In this document: piece after piece, positions 9,023 through 17,342 of the stretch
How the letters are laid out: every line of letters begins with the position of its first letter
How positions within the stretch are numbered: the stretch's first letter is position 1
NCBI GenBank assembly: GCA_964396965.1
Contig: CAYNGD010000013.1
Coordinates: 1 to 46,429 of the forward strand
From: JABMRW01 sp964396965
Lineage (GTDB): Bacteria > Chloroflexota > Dehalococcoidia > Dehalococcoidales > BS750m-G39
Length of the DNA: 46,429 nucleotides
Direction: 5' to 3'
Notes under the pieces: model-generated
Seen by the model: the letters and a program-made list of their open reading frames with translations, nothing else
Databases searched by the model: none
Told to the model about the DNA's origin: nothing
Translations under genes and position numbers: made by a program

Positions 9023-9503
9023 ATCCAGGCTCGGCCAGGTGGTCAGCGACAAGATGGACAAGACGGTGGTGGTGGCGGTAGAAACGCCCAAGCGCCACCC
9101 GATATATAGGAAGACCCTGAAGAGGGTAGTCCGCTATAAGGCCCACGACGAGAAAAACCAGTGCCAGGTGGGCGACAAGGTAATAATCGTGGAGACCCGC
9201 CCCCTCTCCCGGGAGAAGCGGTGGCGGGTGGCCGAGATAGTGGCCAAGGCCGAGGTGGTGGAGATTTCGCCCGAGGAAATAGCCCGGGAAGACCTGGCCA
9301 AGATTGCCCCGGAGAAAAAGGCCAAGGAAGAGGCTGAGCCTGAGGTCAAGGCCGAGGCAGCCGCCGGGGAAGAGGTTGAAGAGGCCGAGGTTGAGGCGGA
9401 GAAGAAACCAAAGGAAAAAGCAGCCGAGGTCAAAGCGGAGAAAAAAACCAAGACCAAAGCTAAAGCAAAGCCAGAGGCAGCAACGGAGGAGCCAGAAGCA
9501 TGA
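9006..9503 (+). CDS. rpsQ: 30S ribosomal protein S17 with long charged C-terminal tail
   Basis: OB-fold 16S-binding protein. The first ~85 residues are a normal S17 (RLGQVVSDKMDKTVVVAVE, HPIYRKTLKRVVRYKAHDE, GDKVIIVETRPLSREKRW). About 80 more residues follow, dominated by Lys, Glu and Ala, making 165 aa, about twice the family norm. The tail is in frame with no break and the gene overlaps rplN by 4 bases, so it is a real extension and not a run-on. The tail resembles the one on S3 in composition. Confidence 0.93.
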   Translation: MESKRKSRLGQVVSDKMDKTVVVAVETPKRHPIYRKTLKRVVRYKAHDEKNQCQVGDKVIIVETRPLSREKRWRVAEIVAKAEVVEISPEEIAREDLAKIAPEKKAKEEAEPEVKAEAAAGEEVEEAEVEAEKKPKEKAAEVKAEKKTKTKAKAKPEAATEEPEA

Positions 9504-9868
9504 TTCAAGCCTATACCAGGCTCAAGGCCGCCGATAACACCGGCGCTCGTGAAATTATGTGCATCAACGTCCTGGGTGGCACCAGGCGGAAATACGCCCG
9601 CGTCGGTGATGTCATCGTGGCCTCGGTAAAGAAGGCCATCCCCAGGGGGGCGGTCAAGGAGGGGGACGTGGTCAGGGCGGTAGTCATCCGCTGTGTCCAG
9701 CCCTACCGGCGCCCGGACGGCTCCTACATCCGCTTTGACGAGAACGCGGCGGTGATTCTGACCGATAAGAACAACCCCAAGGGGACCAGGATATTCGGGC
9801 CGGTAGCCCGGGAGCTGAGGGACAAGAACTTCGCCAAGATTATCTCGCTGGCGCCCGAGGTGGTATAA
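9500..9868 (+). CDS. rplN: 50S ribosomal protein L14
   Basis: Interface protein contacting helix 44 of 16S rRNA, 122 aa, standard length. Recognised by MIQAYTRLKAADNTGAREIM, the KKAIPRGAVKEGDVVRAVVIR block and GTRIFGPVARELRDKNF. The ATG overlaps the end of rpsQ (ATGA). Confidence 0.97.
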   Translation: MIQAYTRLKAADNTGAREIMCINVLGGTRRKYARVGDVIVASVKKAIPRGAVKEGDVVRAVVIRCVQPYRRPDGSYIRFDENAAVILTDKNNPKGTRIFGPVARELRDKNFAKIISLAPEVV

Positions 9869-9870
9869 GG

Positions 9871-10182
9871 ATGAACATCAGAAAGAACGATATGGTGCTG
9901 GTCATTGCCGGCAAGGACCGGGGCAAGAAGGGCAAGGTGCGCTTCGCCTACCCCAAGACGGAGCGAATAATGGTGGAGGGCATCAATTTCGTTAAGAAGC
10001 ACAGCAAGGCCAGGGGAGCGGTGCGGCAAGCGGGTATCATCGAGCAGGAAGCAGCCATCCCCGTCTCCAATGTCATGCTGCTCTGCAGCAAGTGCAATAA
10101 ACCGGCCAGGGTCGGTTTCCGCTTCCTGGCCGACGGCCGGAAGGTGCGGTTCTGCCGCGTCTGCAACGAGGTAATCGACTAG
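9871..10182 (+). CDS. rplX: 50S ribosomal protein L24
   Basis: Assembly-initiator protein with a KOW domain, 103 aa. The KOW core is VLVIAGKDRGKKGKVRFAYP. The C-terminal half has a four-cysteine pair (CSKC, CRVC) of the kind that binds zinc in the C+ versions of L24. It starts 2 bases after rplN and abuts rplE. Confidence 0.96.
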   Translation: MNIRKNDMVLVIAGKDRGKKGKVRFAYPKTERIMVEGINFVKKHSKARGAVRQAGIIEQEAAIPVSNVMLLCSKCNKPARVGFRFLADGRKVRFCRVCNEVID

Positions 10183-10725
10183 ATGTCAATGCTCAAGGAG
10201 AAATACAGAAAAGAGGTCATACCCCGGCTCATGGAGCTGGGCGGCTACCAGAATATCATGCAGGTGCCGCGCCTGGAAAAGGTGGCCATTAACATCGGCA
10301 TCGGCGAGGCGACCAGCGATGCCAAGGCGCTGGAGGCCGCCGAAAAGGACCTGGCCGCCATCTCCGGGCAGCACCCGGTTATCACCCGGGCCAAGAAGTC
10401 CATCGCCGCCTTCAAGCTGAGGGAGGGGATGACGGTGGGCCTGAGGGTGACCCTCAGGGGGGAGCGCATGTACCAGTTCCTGGAGAAGCTGGTCAACGCC
10501 GCCCTGCCCCGGATGCGCGAGTTCCGCGGGGTCTCCCCCGGTTCCTTCGACGGGCGGGGCAACTACACCCTGGGTTTTAAAGAGCAGACCATCTTCCCCG
10601 AGATAGAATATGATAAGATAGACAAGGCGCGGGGGCTGGAGGTATCAATCGTGACTACGGCCAAGACTGATGCCGAAGGCAGGCAACTGCTGGAACTACT
10701 GGGCATGCCCTTTGCCCGGGACTAG
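10183..10725 (+). CDS. rplE: 50S ribosomal protein L5
   Basis: Central-protuberance protein that binds 5S rRNA and P-site tRNA, 180 aa. Conserved features are LKEKYRKEVIPRLMELGGYQN, PRLEKVAINIGIGEA, the RAKKSIAAFKLREGMTVGLRVTLRG stretch and FPEIEYDKIDKARGLEVSIVTTA. A family-like start is the ATG at 10183, with MSML as leader. Confidence 0.97.
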   Translation: MSMLKEKYRKEVIPRLMELGGYQNIMQVPRLEKVAINIGIGEATSDAKALEAAEKDLAAISGQHPVITRAKKSIAAFKLREGMTVGLRVTLRGERMYQFLEKLVNAALPRMREFRGVSPGSFDGRGNYTLGFKEQTIFPEIEYDKIDKARGLEVSIVTTAKTDAEGRQLLELLGMPFARD

Positions 10726-10732
10726 AGGTTAA

Positions 10733-10918
10733 ATGGCTAAGAAATCAAAACTGGAAAAATGGAAGCGGCCCACCAAATACAAGGTGCAGCAGCATAACCG
10801 CTGCTTCCTGTGCGGCCGCCCCCGGGGCTATATCCGCCGCTTCGGCCTGTGCCGGATTTGTTTCCGCCGGCTGGCCCTGGCGGGACAGGTCCCCGGGATA
10901 AGAAAGGCAAGCTGGTGA
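10733..10918 (+). CDS. rpsN: 30S ribosomal protein S14, zinc-binding (type Z)
   Basis: Short zinc-ribbon form of S14, 61 aa. Four cysteines at 24, 27, 40 and 43 (CFLC and CRIC) form the metal site, so this is the C+ type. It is followed by the conserved RRLALAGQVPGIRKASW C-terminus. It lies between rplE and rpsH, 7 bases from each, as in the spc operon. Confidence 0.96.
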   Translation: MAKKSKLEKWKRPTKYKVQQHNRCFLCGRPRGYIRRFGLCRICFRRLALAGQVPGIRKASW

Positions 10919-10925
10919 GGTAGCT

Positions 10926-11324
10926 ATGACGGTAACCGACCCGATAGCCGATATGTTGACCAGAATACGCAACGCCATAATGGCCCGGCATGATTTTGTC
11001 CTGGTGCCTTCCTCGAGGACCAAGATGGCCATCGCTCGCATCCTCAAAGAGGAAGGCTTTGTCAGCGACTACGAGATTCTGCGGAGCAAGCCGCACCGCT
11101 CGATAAAGCTCTATCTCAAATACGACGATAACAACAAACCCATCATCTCCGGGCTGGAGCGGGTGAGCAAGCCCGGGCTGAGGGTATATGTCGGCCAGAA
11201 GGAGATCCCCCGCGTCTACGGCGGCCTGGGGGTGGCCATCATCTCCACCCCCAAGGGGGTAATCACCGGTAAGCAGGCCTGGCGCCAGGGAATCGGCGGA
11301 GAGATACTTTGCTACGTATGGTAA
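10926..11324 (+). CDS. rpsH: 30S ribosomal protein S8
   Basis: 16S-binding assembly protein, 132 aa; in E. coli the repressor of the spc operon. The pattern MTVTDPIADMLTRIRNA, KMAIARILKEEGFV and the C-terminal GLGVAIISTPKGVITGKQA confirm it. The 30-base gap to rplF is the widest in this block. Confidence 0.97.
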   Translation: MTVTDPIADMLTRIRNAIMARHDFVLVPSSRTKMAIARILKEEGFVSDYEILRSKPHRSIKLYLKYDDNNKPIISGLERVSKPGLRVYVGQKEIPRVYGGLGVAIISTPKGVITGKQAWRQGIGGEILCYVW

Positions 11325-11354
11325 ATATGATAAATAAAGCTCGGGGTGAGAACC

Positions 11355-11909
11355 ATGTCTAGGGTAGGCCGGATGCCAATAGCGGTGCCGGCGGGGGTAA
11401 AGGTGACCATCAAGCAGGACAGGGTCACCGTAACCGGCCCTAAAGGGGAGCTGGAGCGCCGCTTCAACCCGGATATGAGCATCACCCTCAAAGAAAATAT
11501 CCTGACCGTCTCCCGCCCCGATGATAGCCGGGAGCACCGCTCCCTGCACGGGCTGACCCGCAGCCTGCTGGCCAACATGGTACAGGGGGTAAGCGGCGGC
11601 TTTGAGAAGACGCTGGAGATAGTCGGGGTGGGCTACCGGGCGGAGAAGGCCGGAGACAAGCTGGTGCTCCGGGTGGGCTTCTCCCACTCGGTGGAGGTAA
11701 CCCCCCCGCCCGGCGTCTCCCTCAATGTTGAAGGCAACAACCGCATCAAGGTCAGCGGCATTAACAAAGAGGACGTGGGCGAGACGGCCGCCGAAATCAG
11801 GGCCATCCGTCCCCCCGACGCCTATAAGGGCAAGGGCATCAGGTACGCCGGCGAGGTGGTCCGCCTTAAGGCGGGCAAGGCCGGCAAGGCGATAGGACAG
11901 AGGGCGTAA
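11355..11909 (+). CDS. rplF: 50S ribosomal protein L6
   Basis: Two-repeat protein near the sarcin-ricin loop and factor-binding site, 184 aa. It begins MSRVGRMPIAVPAGVKV; an in-frame GTG at 11346 would add three residues, but GGGGTGAG is spaced for the ATG. The C-terminal signature IRPPDAYKGKGIRYAGE is intact. The stop overlaps the rplR start by one base (TAATG). Confidence 0.96.
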   Translation: MSRVGRMPIAVPAGVKVTIKQDRVTVTGPKGELERRFNPDMSITLKENILTVSRPDDSREHRSLHGLTRSLLANMVQGVSGGFEKTLEIVGVGYRAEKAGDKLVLRVGFSHSVEVTPPPGVSLNVEGNNRIKVSGINKEDVGETAAEIRAIRPPDAYKGKGIRYAGEVVRLKAGKAGKAIGQRA

Positions 11910-12274
11910 TGGACAAGGGTGAAGCCAGAACAGCCAGGCAGAGGCGACACCGCCGGGTCAGGGCCAAGCTAACCGGCTCTGCCTCCCGGCCGCGGCTCTG
12001 CGTCTTCCGCAGCCTTAACCATATCTACGCCCAGGTCATCAACGACGAGCAGGGGCACACCCTGGTCACCGCCTCAACCCTGGACCCGGAGATAAAGGGG
12101 CAGACCAACGGTAAGGCCAAGTCGGCCCAGGCCCAGCTGGTCGGCTCACTGGTGGCCAGGCGAGCTTTAGATAGCGGCGTCAAAGAGGTGGTCTTTGACC
12201 GCGGCGGCTACCAGTACCACGGCCGGGTAAAGGCCCTGGCCGAGGCCGCCCGCCAGGCCGGACTGAAATTTTAG
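11909..12274 (+). CDS. rplR: 50S ribosomal protein L18
   Basis: 5S rRNA-binding protein of the central protuberance, 121 aa. Family pattern: RRHRRVRAKLTGSASRPRLCVFRS, then HIYAQVINDEQGHTLVTAST and FDRGGYQYHGRVKALAEAAR. The ATG overlaps the rplF stop. Confidence 0.96.
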   Translation: MDKGEARTARQRRHRRVRAKLTGSASRPRLCVFRSLNHIYAQVINDEQGHTLVTASTLDPEIKGQTNGKAKSAQAQLVGSLVARRALDSGVKEVVFDRGGYQYHGRVKALAEAARQAGLKF

Positions 12275-12290
12275 GAGTATTTTAAAGCCA

Positions 12291-12809
12291 GTGGAAAAAC
12301 CGCTAAACAGAATAGACCCCGCCGAACTGACCCTCAACGATAAGCTGATTTATATCAACCGGGTGAGCAAGGTGGTCAGGGGGGGCAAACGCCTCCGCTT
12401 CAGCGCCCTTTCCGTAACCGGCGACGGCAACGGGCATGTCGGCATCGGCGTGGGTAAAGCCAACAGTGTACCCGAGGCCATCAACAAGTCAAGCGCCATC
12501 GCCAGAAAGAACCTGATTAAGGTTCCCCTGGCCGGGACGACCATACCCCAGGAAGCCATGGTCAAATTCGGGGCCGCCCAGGTGCTGTTAAGGCCAGCTG
12601 CCCCGGGCACCGGCATCATTGCCGGCGGCAGTATCCGGGCGGTGGTGGAGGCCGCCGGCATCAAGGATATCCTGACCAAGTCGCTGGGCAGCCCCAACCG
12701 CATTAACACGGCCAAGGCCACCATGCTCGCCCTCAGCCAGCTCAAAAACCCTGAAGAGGAGCTTGCCCGCCGACGGCCGGCCGTGGCTAAGGAGGCAGGC
12801 GGTGGCTAA
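12291..12809 (+). CDS. rpsE: 30S ribosomal protein S5
   Basis: Fidelity protein at the back of the decoding site, 172 aa. The double-stranded RNA-binding fold shows as VVRGGKRLRFSALSVTGDGNGHVGIGVGKA, with AGGSIRAVVEAAGIKDILTKSLG in the second half. The GTG start has GGAG about 16 bases upstream, a rather loose fit; the start is supported by similarity. It overlaps rpmD by 8 bases. Confidence 0.95.
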   Translation: MEKPLNRIDPAELTLNDKLIYINRVSKVVRGGKRLRFSALSVTGDGNGHVGIGVGKANSVPEAINKSSAIARKNLIKVPLAGTTIPQEAMVKFGAAQVLLRPAAPGTGIIAGGSIRAVVEAAGIKDILTKSLGSPNRINTAKATMLALSQLKNPEEELARRRPAVAKEAGGG

Positions 12810-12984
12810 GCTGCGTATCACCTTGATTAAAAGCGGCATTGGCTACACCCAGGACCAGAAGCGGACGCTCAAGGCGCTGGGTTTCCATCGGCTCAACCAG
12901 AGCGTTACCCACGACGACCGCTCCTCGGTGCGGGGTATGATTAACAAGGTTAAACACCTGGTCAGGGTGGAGGAGGCAGGCTGA
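12802..12984 (+). CDS. rpmD: 50S ribosomal protein L30
   Basis: Small non-essential large-subunit protein, 60 aa. The GTG at 12802 (MAKLRITLIKSGIGYT) with GGAGG at 12791-12795 is the correct start; a longer frame reaches back into rpsE but does not fit the family. The conserved RTLKALGFHRLNQSV and the C-terminal INKVKHLVRVEE are present. It overlaps rplO by one base. Confidence 0.94.
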   Translation: MAKLRITLIKSGIGYTQDQKRTLKALGFHRLNQSVTHDDRSSVRGMINKVKHLVRVEEAG

Positions 12985-13448
12985 TGCTACTGGAAAAACT
13001 CTCCCCACCCCACGGCGCCAGGAAGTCGAAGAAAAGGGTGGGGCGGGGCGACGGCAGCGGTCGCGGCACCTACTCCGGGCGCGGCTCCAAAGGGCAGAAG
13101 TCCCGGGCGGGGTACAAGATGCGCCCCGGCTTTGAAGGCGGGCAGCTGCCCCTGATCAAGCGCCTGCCGGAGAAGCGCGGCTTTCACAACCCCTTCCGCA
13201 CGGAGTACAGCACCGTCAATATCGGCCAGCTCAATATCTTCGAGCCGGAAAGCGAGGTCACCCCGGAGAAACTGGTCGCCGCCGGAATAGTAAAGTCGCT
13301 AGGCCAGCCCATCAAGATTCTGGCCGGTGGTGAAATCAGCCGCCCCCTGGTAGTCAAGGCCGACAGGTTCTCGGCGGCGGCCAAAGCCAAGATAGAGGCC
13401 GCCGGGGGTAAGGCTGAGGAGGTGAGGCATGCGGCCCAGACCGACTAG
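12984..13448 (+). CDS. rplO: 50S ribosomal protein L15
   Basis: Large-subunit protein with a glycine-rich, rRNA-penetrating N-terminal arm (KRVGRGDGSGRGTYSGRGSKGQ-like stretch, residues 18-40) and a globular C-terminal half, 154 aa. GFEGGQLPLIKRLPEKRGF is the family signature. Its last 20 bases overlap the likely secY start. Confidence 0.96.
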   Translation: MLLEKLSPPHGARKSKKRVGRGDGSGRGTYSGRGSKGQKSRAGYKMRPGFEGGQLPLIKRLPEKRGFHNPFRTEYSTVNIGQLNIFEPESEVTPEKLVAAGIVKSLGQPIKILAGGEISRPLVVKADRFSAAAKAKIEAAGGKAEEVRHAAQTD

Positions 13449-14751
13449 GCCACGGCTGTTACAGGCCATGGTTGACGCCTTCAGCCTGCCCGACCTCAGG
13501 CAGCGCATCCTCATCACCATAGGCATACTGATTATCTTCCGCTTCGTGGCCCACATACCTCTTCCCGGCGTTAACCTGGCGGCGCTAAAGCAGTTGTTCC
13601 AGAGCAACGCCCTGCTGGGCATGCTCGACATGTTCAGCGGCGGCGCCATGCGTCAGTTCAGCGTCGCCTCGATGGGCGTTTACCCGTATATCACCGCCTC
13701 AATCGTGATGACGCTGCTGGTGCCGGTCATCCCCCAGCTGCAGGCCCTCTCCCAAGAAGGGGAGGCGGGCCAAGATAAGATCAACCGCATCACCCACTGG
13801 CTGACCATACCCATGGCCGGCCTGCAGGGCTACGGGCAGCTGGTCTATCTCCAGCACGAGGGCGTCCTGAGCAGTGTCGGCGCTCTGCCCATGGCCACCA
13901 TGGTTGTCTCGATGATCGCCGGCACCATGTTCCTGGTCTGGCTGGGTGAGCGCATCACCGAGTACGGCATCGGCAACGGTATATCCATACTAATCTTTGC
14001 CGGCATTGTCGCCGGCTACTGGCAGACGACAGGGCAGGTCTTCATGGCGGTAGGCCAGGGGCAGTGGACCGGGGCGGTGGCCTACGTTATTATCGCCCTG
14101 CTCACCTCTGTCTTAATCGTCATCTTCACCGAAGCTCACCGCCGCGTCCCCGTCCAGTACTCCCGCAGCGTCTTCCGGGGCGGGCGGATGTACCGGCAGT
14201 CAGGCTCAACCCACATCCCGCTACGGGTAAACACCGCCGGCATGATACCCCTCATCTTCGCCATGTCACTGGTCATCTTCCCCGGCACCGTCGCCAGTTA
14301 TTTCGCCGCCCCGTCGGGGTCTGCCCCCAACTTCGCCAACCATATTATGAACCTGTTCAACCCCAACGCCGCCCTGCCCATGGGCCTGTTCTACTGGGGG
14401 CTATATTTTCTGCTTACGGTTGGCTTTACCTTCTTTTATACTATGATTATCTTTGAGCAGCAGGACCTGCCCAGCACCCTGCAGAAACAGGGGGGCTTTA
14501 TCCCCGGCATCAGGCCCGGCCCCCACACCAAGGAATACCTGGACGGGGTGATAAAGCGCATCACCTGGGCGGGGGCCCTCTTTCTGGCGGTGGTGGCGGT
14601 AATGCCCTTCGCCGCCAGGCAGATAAGCAACGTGCAGGTAATACAGCTGTCCAGCATGGGCATGCTGATTGTGGTCGGCGTGGTGCTGGATACCATGAAA
14701 CAAATAGAAGCCCAGCTGGTGATGCGCCGCTACGAGGGTTTCATTAAGTGA
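13429..14751 (+). CDS. secY: Preprotein translocase subunit SecY
   Basis: Channel subunit of the SecYEG translocon in the inner membrane, 440 aa with about ten hydrophobic segments. The plug and first helix region (RFVAHIPLPGVNL), TM2 and the conserved cytoplasmic loops (YSRS, GGRMYRQSGSTHIPLRVNTAGMIP-type segment, PGIRPG) are present. The ATG at 13429 lies inside rplO with GAGGTGAGG upstream; ATG 13468 (MVDAFSLPDLRQR) is a possible alternative. adk starts at its stop codon. Position between rplO and adk is the usual one. Confidence 0.96.
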   Translation: MRPRPTRPRLLQAMVDAFSLPDLRQRILITIGILIIFRFVAHIPLPGVNLAALKQLFQSNALLGMLDMFSGGAMRQFSVASMGVYPYITASIVMTLLVPVIPQLQALSQEGEAGQDKINRITHWLTIPMAGLQGYGQLVYLQHEGVLSSVGALPMATMVVSMIAGTMFLVWLGERITEYGIGNGISILIFAGIVAGYWQTTGQVFMAVGQGQWTGAVAYVIIALLTSVLIVIFTEAHRRVPVQYSRSVFRGGRMYRQSGSTHIPLRVNTAGMIPLIFAMSLVIFPGTVASYFAAPSGSAPNFANHIMNLFNPNAALPMGLFYWGLYFLLTVGFTFFYTMIIFEQQDLPSTLQKQGGFIPGIRPGPHTKEYLDGVIKRITWAGALFLAVVAVMPFAARQISNVQVIQLSSMGMLIVVGVVLDTMKQIEAQLVMRRYEGFIK

Positions 14752-15407
14752 TGTATATTATCTTTCTGGGTGCTCCCGGAGCGGGCAAAGGAACGCAGGC
14801 GGCCAGGCTGGCCGAGGTGCTGGGCCTGGTGCACATCGCCACCGGCGACCTGTTTCGGCAGGCGCTGGAACGGGGAACTGAATTAGGCCTGAAGGCCAAA
14901 TCTTATATGGAAAAGGGGACGCTGGTGCCCAACCAGATAACCATAAGCCTGGTTCTGGAGCGCCTCTCCAACCCAGACTCCGTCCGGGGGGCAATACTGG
15001 ACGGCTTTCCCCGCAACCTGGAGCAGGCGGGGGCGCTGGATGAGGCCTTAAGCCAAGAGGGCAAGACGATAGATAGAGTGGTCTATATCAAGGTCGCTGA
15101 GAAGGAGCTGCTAAAGAGATTGAGCGGACGCTGGATCTGCCGTAAGTGCCAGACGCCCTACCACATTACCGACTCATCCCCCAGGGTGGCGGGTAAATGC
15201 GACAAGTGCGGCGGCGAGCTCTACCAGCGCCCCGATGATAAAGAAGAGAGCGTCAGGAAGCGGCTGGAGGTCTATTTCAGCGAGACGGCGCCGCTTATTG
15301 ACTATTATGTCAAAAAAGGTAAACTATTAGAGATAGACGGCGAGGGAGGGGTGGCCGAGGTGGCTCAGAGAATAAAGACGGCCCTGAAGGAGAAAAATCG
15401 GGCCTGA
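14751..15407 (+). CDS. adk: Adenylate kinase, zinc-type lid
   Basis: Catalyses ATP + AMP to 2 ADP in the cytoplasm; 218 aa. The P-loop GAPGAGKGT is at 7-15 and the AMP-site GDLFR and DGFPRN motifs follow. The lid is the long form with cysteines 130, 133, 150 and 153 (CRKC, CDKC), which bind structural zinc in this subfamily. The ATG overlaps the secY stop by one base (TGATG); a GTG three bases earlier is also possible. Confidence 0.96.
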   Translation: MYIIFLGAPGAGKGTQAARLAEVLGLVHIATGDLFRQALERGTELGLKAKSYMEKGTLVPNQITISLVLERLSNPDSVRGAILDGFPRNLEQAGALDEALSQEGKTIDRVVYIKVAEKELLKRLSGRWICRKCQTPYHITDSSPRVAGKCDKCGGELYQRPDDKEESVRKRLEVYFSETAPLIDYYVKKGKLLEIDGEGGVAEVAQRIKTALKEKNRA

Positions 15408-16172
15408 ATGGGTATAATTATCAAATCGGAAAGGGAACTGGCCCTGATGCGCCAGGTGGGCCGGATTGTGGCCGCAGTGCTGGCTATCTTGATGAAACAG
15501 GTGAAACCGGGAATGAAGACCAAGGAGCTGGATATTATCGCCGGCCGGGAGGTAGAGAGGCTGGGAGCCAAACCCTCGTTCAAGGGCTACCGGGGGTTCC
15601 CGGCTAACCTCTGCGTTTCGGTTAACGACGAGATAGTCCACGGCATCCCCGGCGAGCGGGTACTGCATAAGGGCGATATCGTCTCCCTTGACTTCGGTGC
15701 GTCTTTTAACGGCTTTCAGGGCGACACCGCGGTGACGGTTGGGGTGGGCGAAATCAGCCCCCAGGCCAGAAAGCTGGTGGTGACCACGGAAGAGGTGCTC
15801 AAGGCCGGTATTGCCGCCGCCCGTTCCGGGGCCAGGCTGGGGGATATCTCGGCAGCGATACAGAGCTACGCCGAGTCCCGCAGCTACTCGGTAGTCCGCG
15901 AGTACACCGGCCACGGCATCGGGCGGGAGATGCACGAGGAGCCGCAGATACCCAACTTTGGCCTAGCTGGAACCGGGCCGGTGCTAAAGAAAGGAATGAC
16001 CTTAGCCCTGGAGCCGATGGTCAACGCCGGCGACTGGCATACCCGGGTCGGCGACGACCAGTGGACGGTTTCTACCGCCGATGGCAGCCTCTCCGCCCAC
16101 TTCGAGCACACCGTGGCCATCACCGACGGAGAGGCGGAGATACTGACCAGCCGGGAAGAGATCAATGGCTAA
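15408..16172 (+). CDS. map: Methionine aminopeptidase, type I
   Basis: Removes the initiator methionine from nascent proteins; 254 aa. The dinuclear metal ligands are Asp95, Asp106, His169, Glu202 and Glu233, with His78 as the substrate-binding His. No N-terminal zinc-finger extension is present. The gene abuts adk and overlaps infA by 8 bases, as in many spc operons. Confidence 0.96.
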   Translation: MGIIIKSERELALMRQVGRIVAAVLAILMKQVKPGMKTKELDIIAGREVERLGAKPSFKGYRGFPANLCVSVNDEIVHGIPGERVLHKGDIVSLDFGASFNGFQGDTAVTVGVGEISPQARKLVVTTEEVLKAGIAAARSGARLGDISAAIQSYAESRSYSVVREYTGHGIGREMHEEPQIPNFGLAGTGPVLKKGMTLALEPMVNAGDWHTRVGDDQWTVSTADGSLSAHFEHTVAITDGEAEILTSREEING

Positions 16173-16383
16173 GAAGGAGGCAATAGAGGTCGAGGGTACG
16201 GTGGTCGAGCCGCTGCCCAACGCCATGTTCCGCGTCGAGCTGGCCAACGGGCACAAGGTGCTGGCCCATATCTCGGGTAAGATAAGGTTGCACTATATCA
16301 GAATCCTGCCCGGCGATAGAGTTTTGATAGAGCTCTCGCCCTACGACCTGAGCCGGGGCAGGATTACCTATCGGTTCAAGTAG
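16165..16383 (+). CDS. infA: Translation initiation factor IF-1
   Basis: Single OB-fold factor that binds the ribosomal A site, 72 aa. Begins MAKKEAIEVEGTVVEPLPN and carries NGHKVLAHISGKIRLHYIRI and SPYDLSRGRITYRFK. The ATG lies within map with AAGAAGGAGG nearby. Placed before rpmJ and rpsM as usual. Confidence 0.97.
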   Translation: MAKKEAIEVEGTVVEPLPNAMFRVELANGHKVLAHISGKIRLHYIRILPGDRVLIELSPYDLSRGRITYRFK

Positions 16384-16395
16384 CGGGGTTTAGTG

Positions 16396-16509
16396 ATGAA
16401 GGTAAAGGCTTCAGTTAAAGTCAGATGTGAAAAATGCAAGGTGGTGAAGCGGCGCGGGGTGGTCCGGGTAATCTGCTCCAACCCGCGGCACAAGCAGCGG
16501 CAGGGGTAG
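16396..16509 (+). CDS. rpmJ: 50S ribosomal protein L36 (zinc form)
   Basis: 37-residue protein, read directly from the sequence: it starts MKVKASVKVRCEKCKVVKRR and ends NPRHKQRQG. Zinc ligands are Cys11, Cys14, Cys27 and His32, so this is the C+ type. It sits between infA and rpsM, its normal place. Confidence 0.95.
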   Translation: MKVKASVKVRCEKCKVVKRRGVVRVICSNPRHKQRQG

Positions 16510-16533
16510 CCGCGCTCTTTAAGGAGGCTGTAG

Positions 16534-16923
16534 ATGGCACGTATCGCCGGAGTGGATATACCGAAGAACAAACAGGTCTGGGTCTCGCTGCAGTATATCT
16601 ACGGCATAGGACCCACCCTGAGCCGCAGGATTCTGGCCCAGGCCGAGGTCGAACCTACTATTAAGGTAAGCGACCTGGCCGAAGACCAGGTCAACCGACT
16701 GCGCGAGATTATTGATAAGGGCTATAACGTTGAGGGCGAGCTCCGCAAAGAGGTTGACCTCAACATCAAACGCTTAATTGAGATTGGCAGCTACCGGGGC
16801 AGCCGGCACCGCCACGGCCTGCCGGTGCGGGGACAGCGCACCCGGACCAACGCCCGGGCCAAGCGCGGCGCCCGCAAGACGGTAGCCGGACGGGGCCAGC
16901 GGCGCGGCATGGCCAAGAAGTAA
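16534..16923 (+). CDS. rpsM: 30S ribosomal protein S13
   Basis: Head protein contacting P-site tRNA through its basic tail and bridging to L5, 129 aa. Signature MARIAGVDIPKNKQVWVSL, YGIGPTLSRRIL (helix-two-turn-helix) and the RGSRHRHGLPVRGQRTRTNAR tail are intact. A strong AAGGAGG at 16519-16525 precedes the ATG. Confidence 0.97.
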   Translation: MARIAGVDIPKNKQVWVSLQYIYGIGPTLSRRILAQAEVEPTIKVSDLAEDQVNRLREIIDKGYNVEGELRKEVDLNIKRLIEIGSYRGSRHRHGLPVRGQRTRTNARAKRGARKTVAGRGQRRGMAKK

Positions 16924-16948
16924 CCGGGGGTAGCTAGACGGAGGTAAC

Positions 16949-17341
16949 ATGGCACAGAAGAAACGAGCCAAGACCAGAAGGCGGGAGCGGAAATCGATTC
17001 CGGTAGGCAAGGCCTACATCCAGTCCACCTTCAACAATATTATGGTAACCCTCACCGACCCGCAGGGCAACGTTATCGCCTGGGGTAGCTCGGGCACGGC
17101 CGGTTTCAAGGGCTCGCGCAAGGGCACGCCCTATGCCGCCCAGCTGGCCGCCCGTGACGCCGCCCGAAAGGCCATGGAGCACGGCCTGCGCCAGATAGAG
17201 GTCTTCGTTAAGGGGCCGGGCAGCGGGCGTGAGGCGGCTATCCGTTCCCTCCAGGCCTCGGGGCTGGCCATTACCAGTATCCGGGACGTGACGCCGATTC
17301 CGCACAACGGCTGCCGTCCCCGCAAGAGGAGGCGGGTCTAA
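16949..17341 (+). CDS. rpsK: 30S ribosomal protein S11
   Basis: Platform protein near the E site, 130 aa. Family features: AYIQSTFNNIMVTLTDPQGN, SSGTAGFKGSRKGTPYAAQ and the GPGSGREAAIRSL plus DVTPIPHNGCRPRKRRRV terminus. One base separates it from rpsD. Confidence 0.97.
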   Translation: MAQKKRAKTRRRERKSIPVGKAYIQSTFNNIMVTLTDPQGNVIAWGSSGTAGFKGSRKGTPYAAQLAARDAARKAMEHGLRQIEVFVKGPGSGREAAIRSLQASGLAITSIRDVTPIPHNGCRPRKRRRV

Positions 17342-17342
17342 G

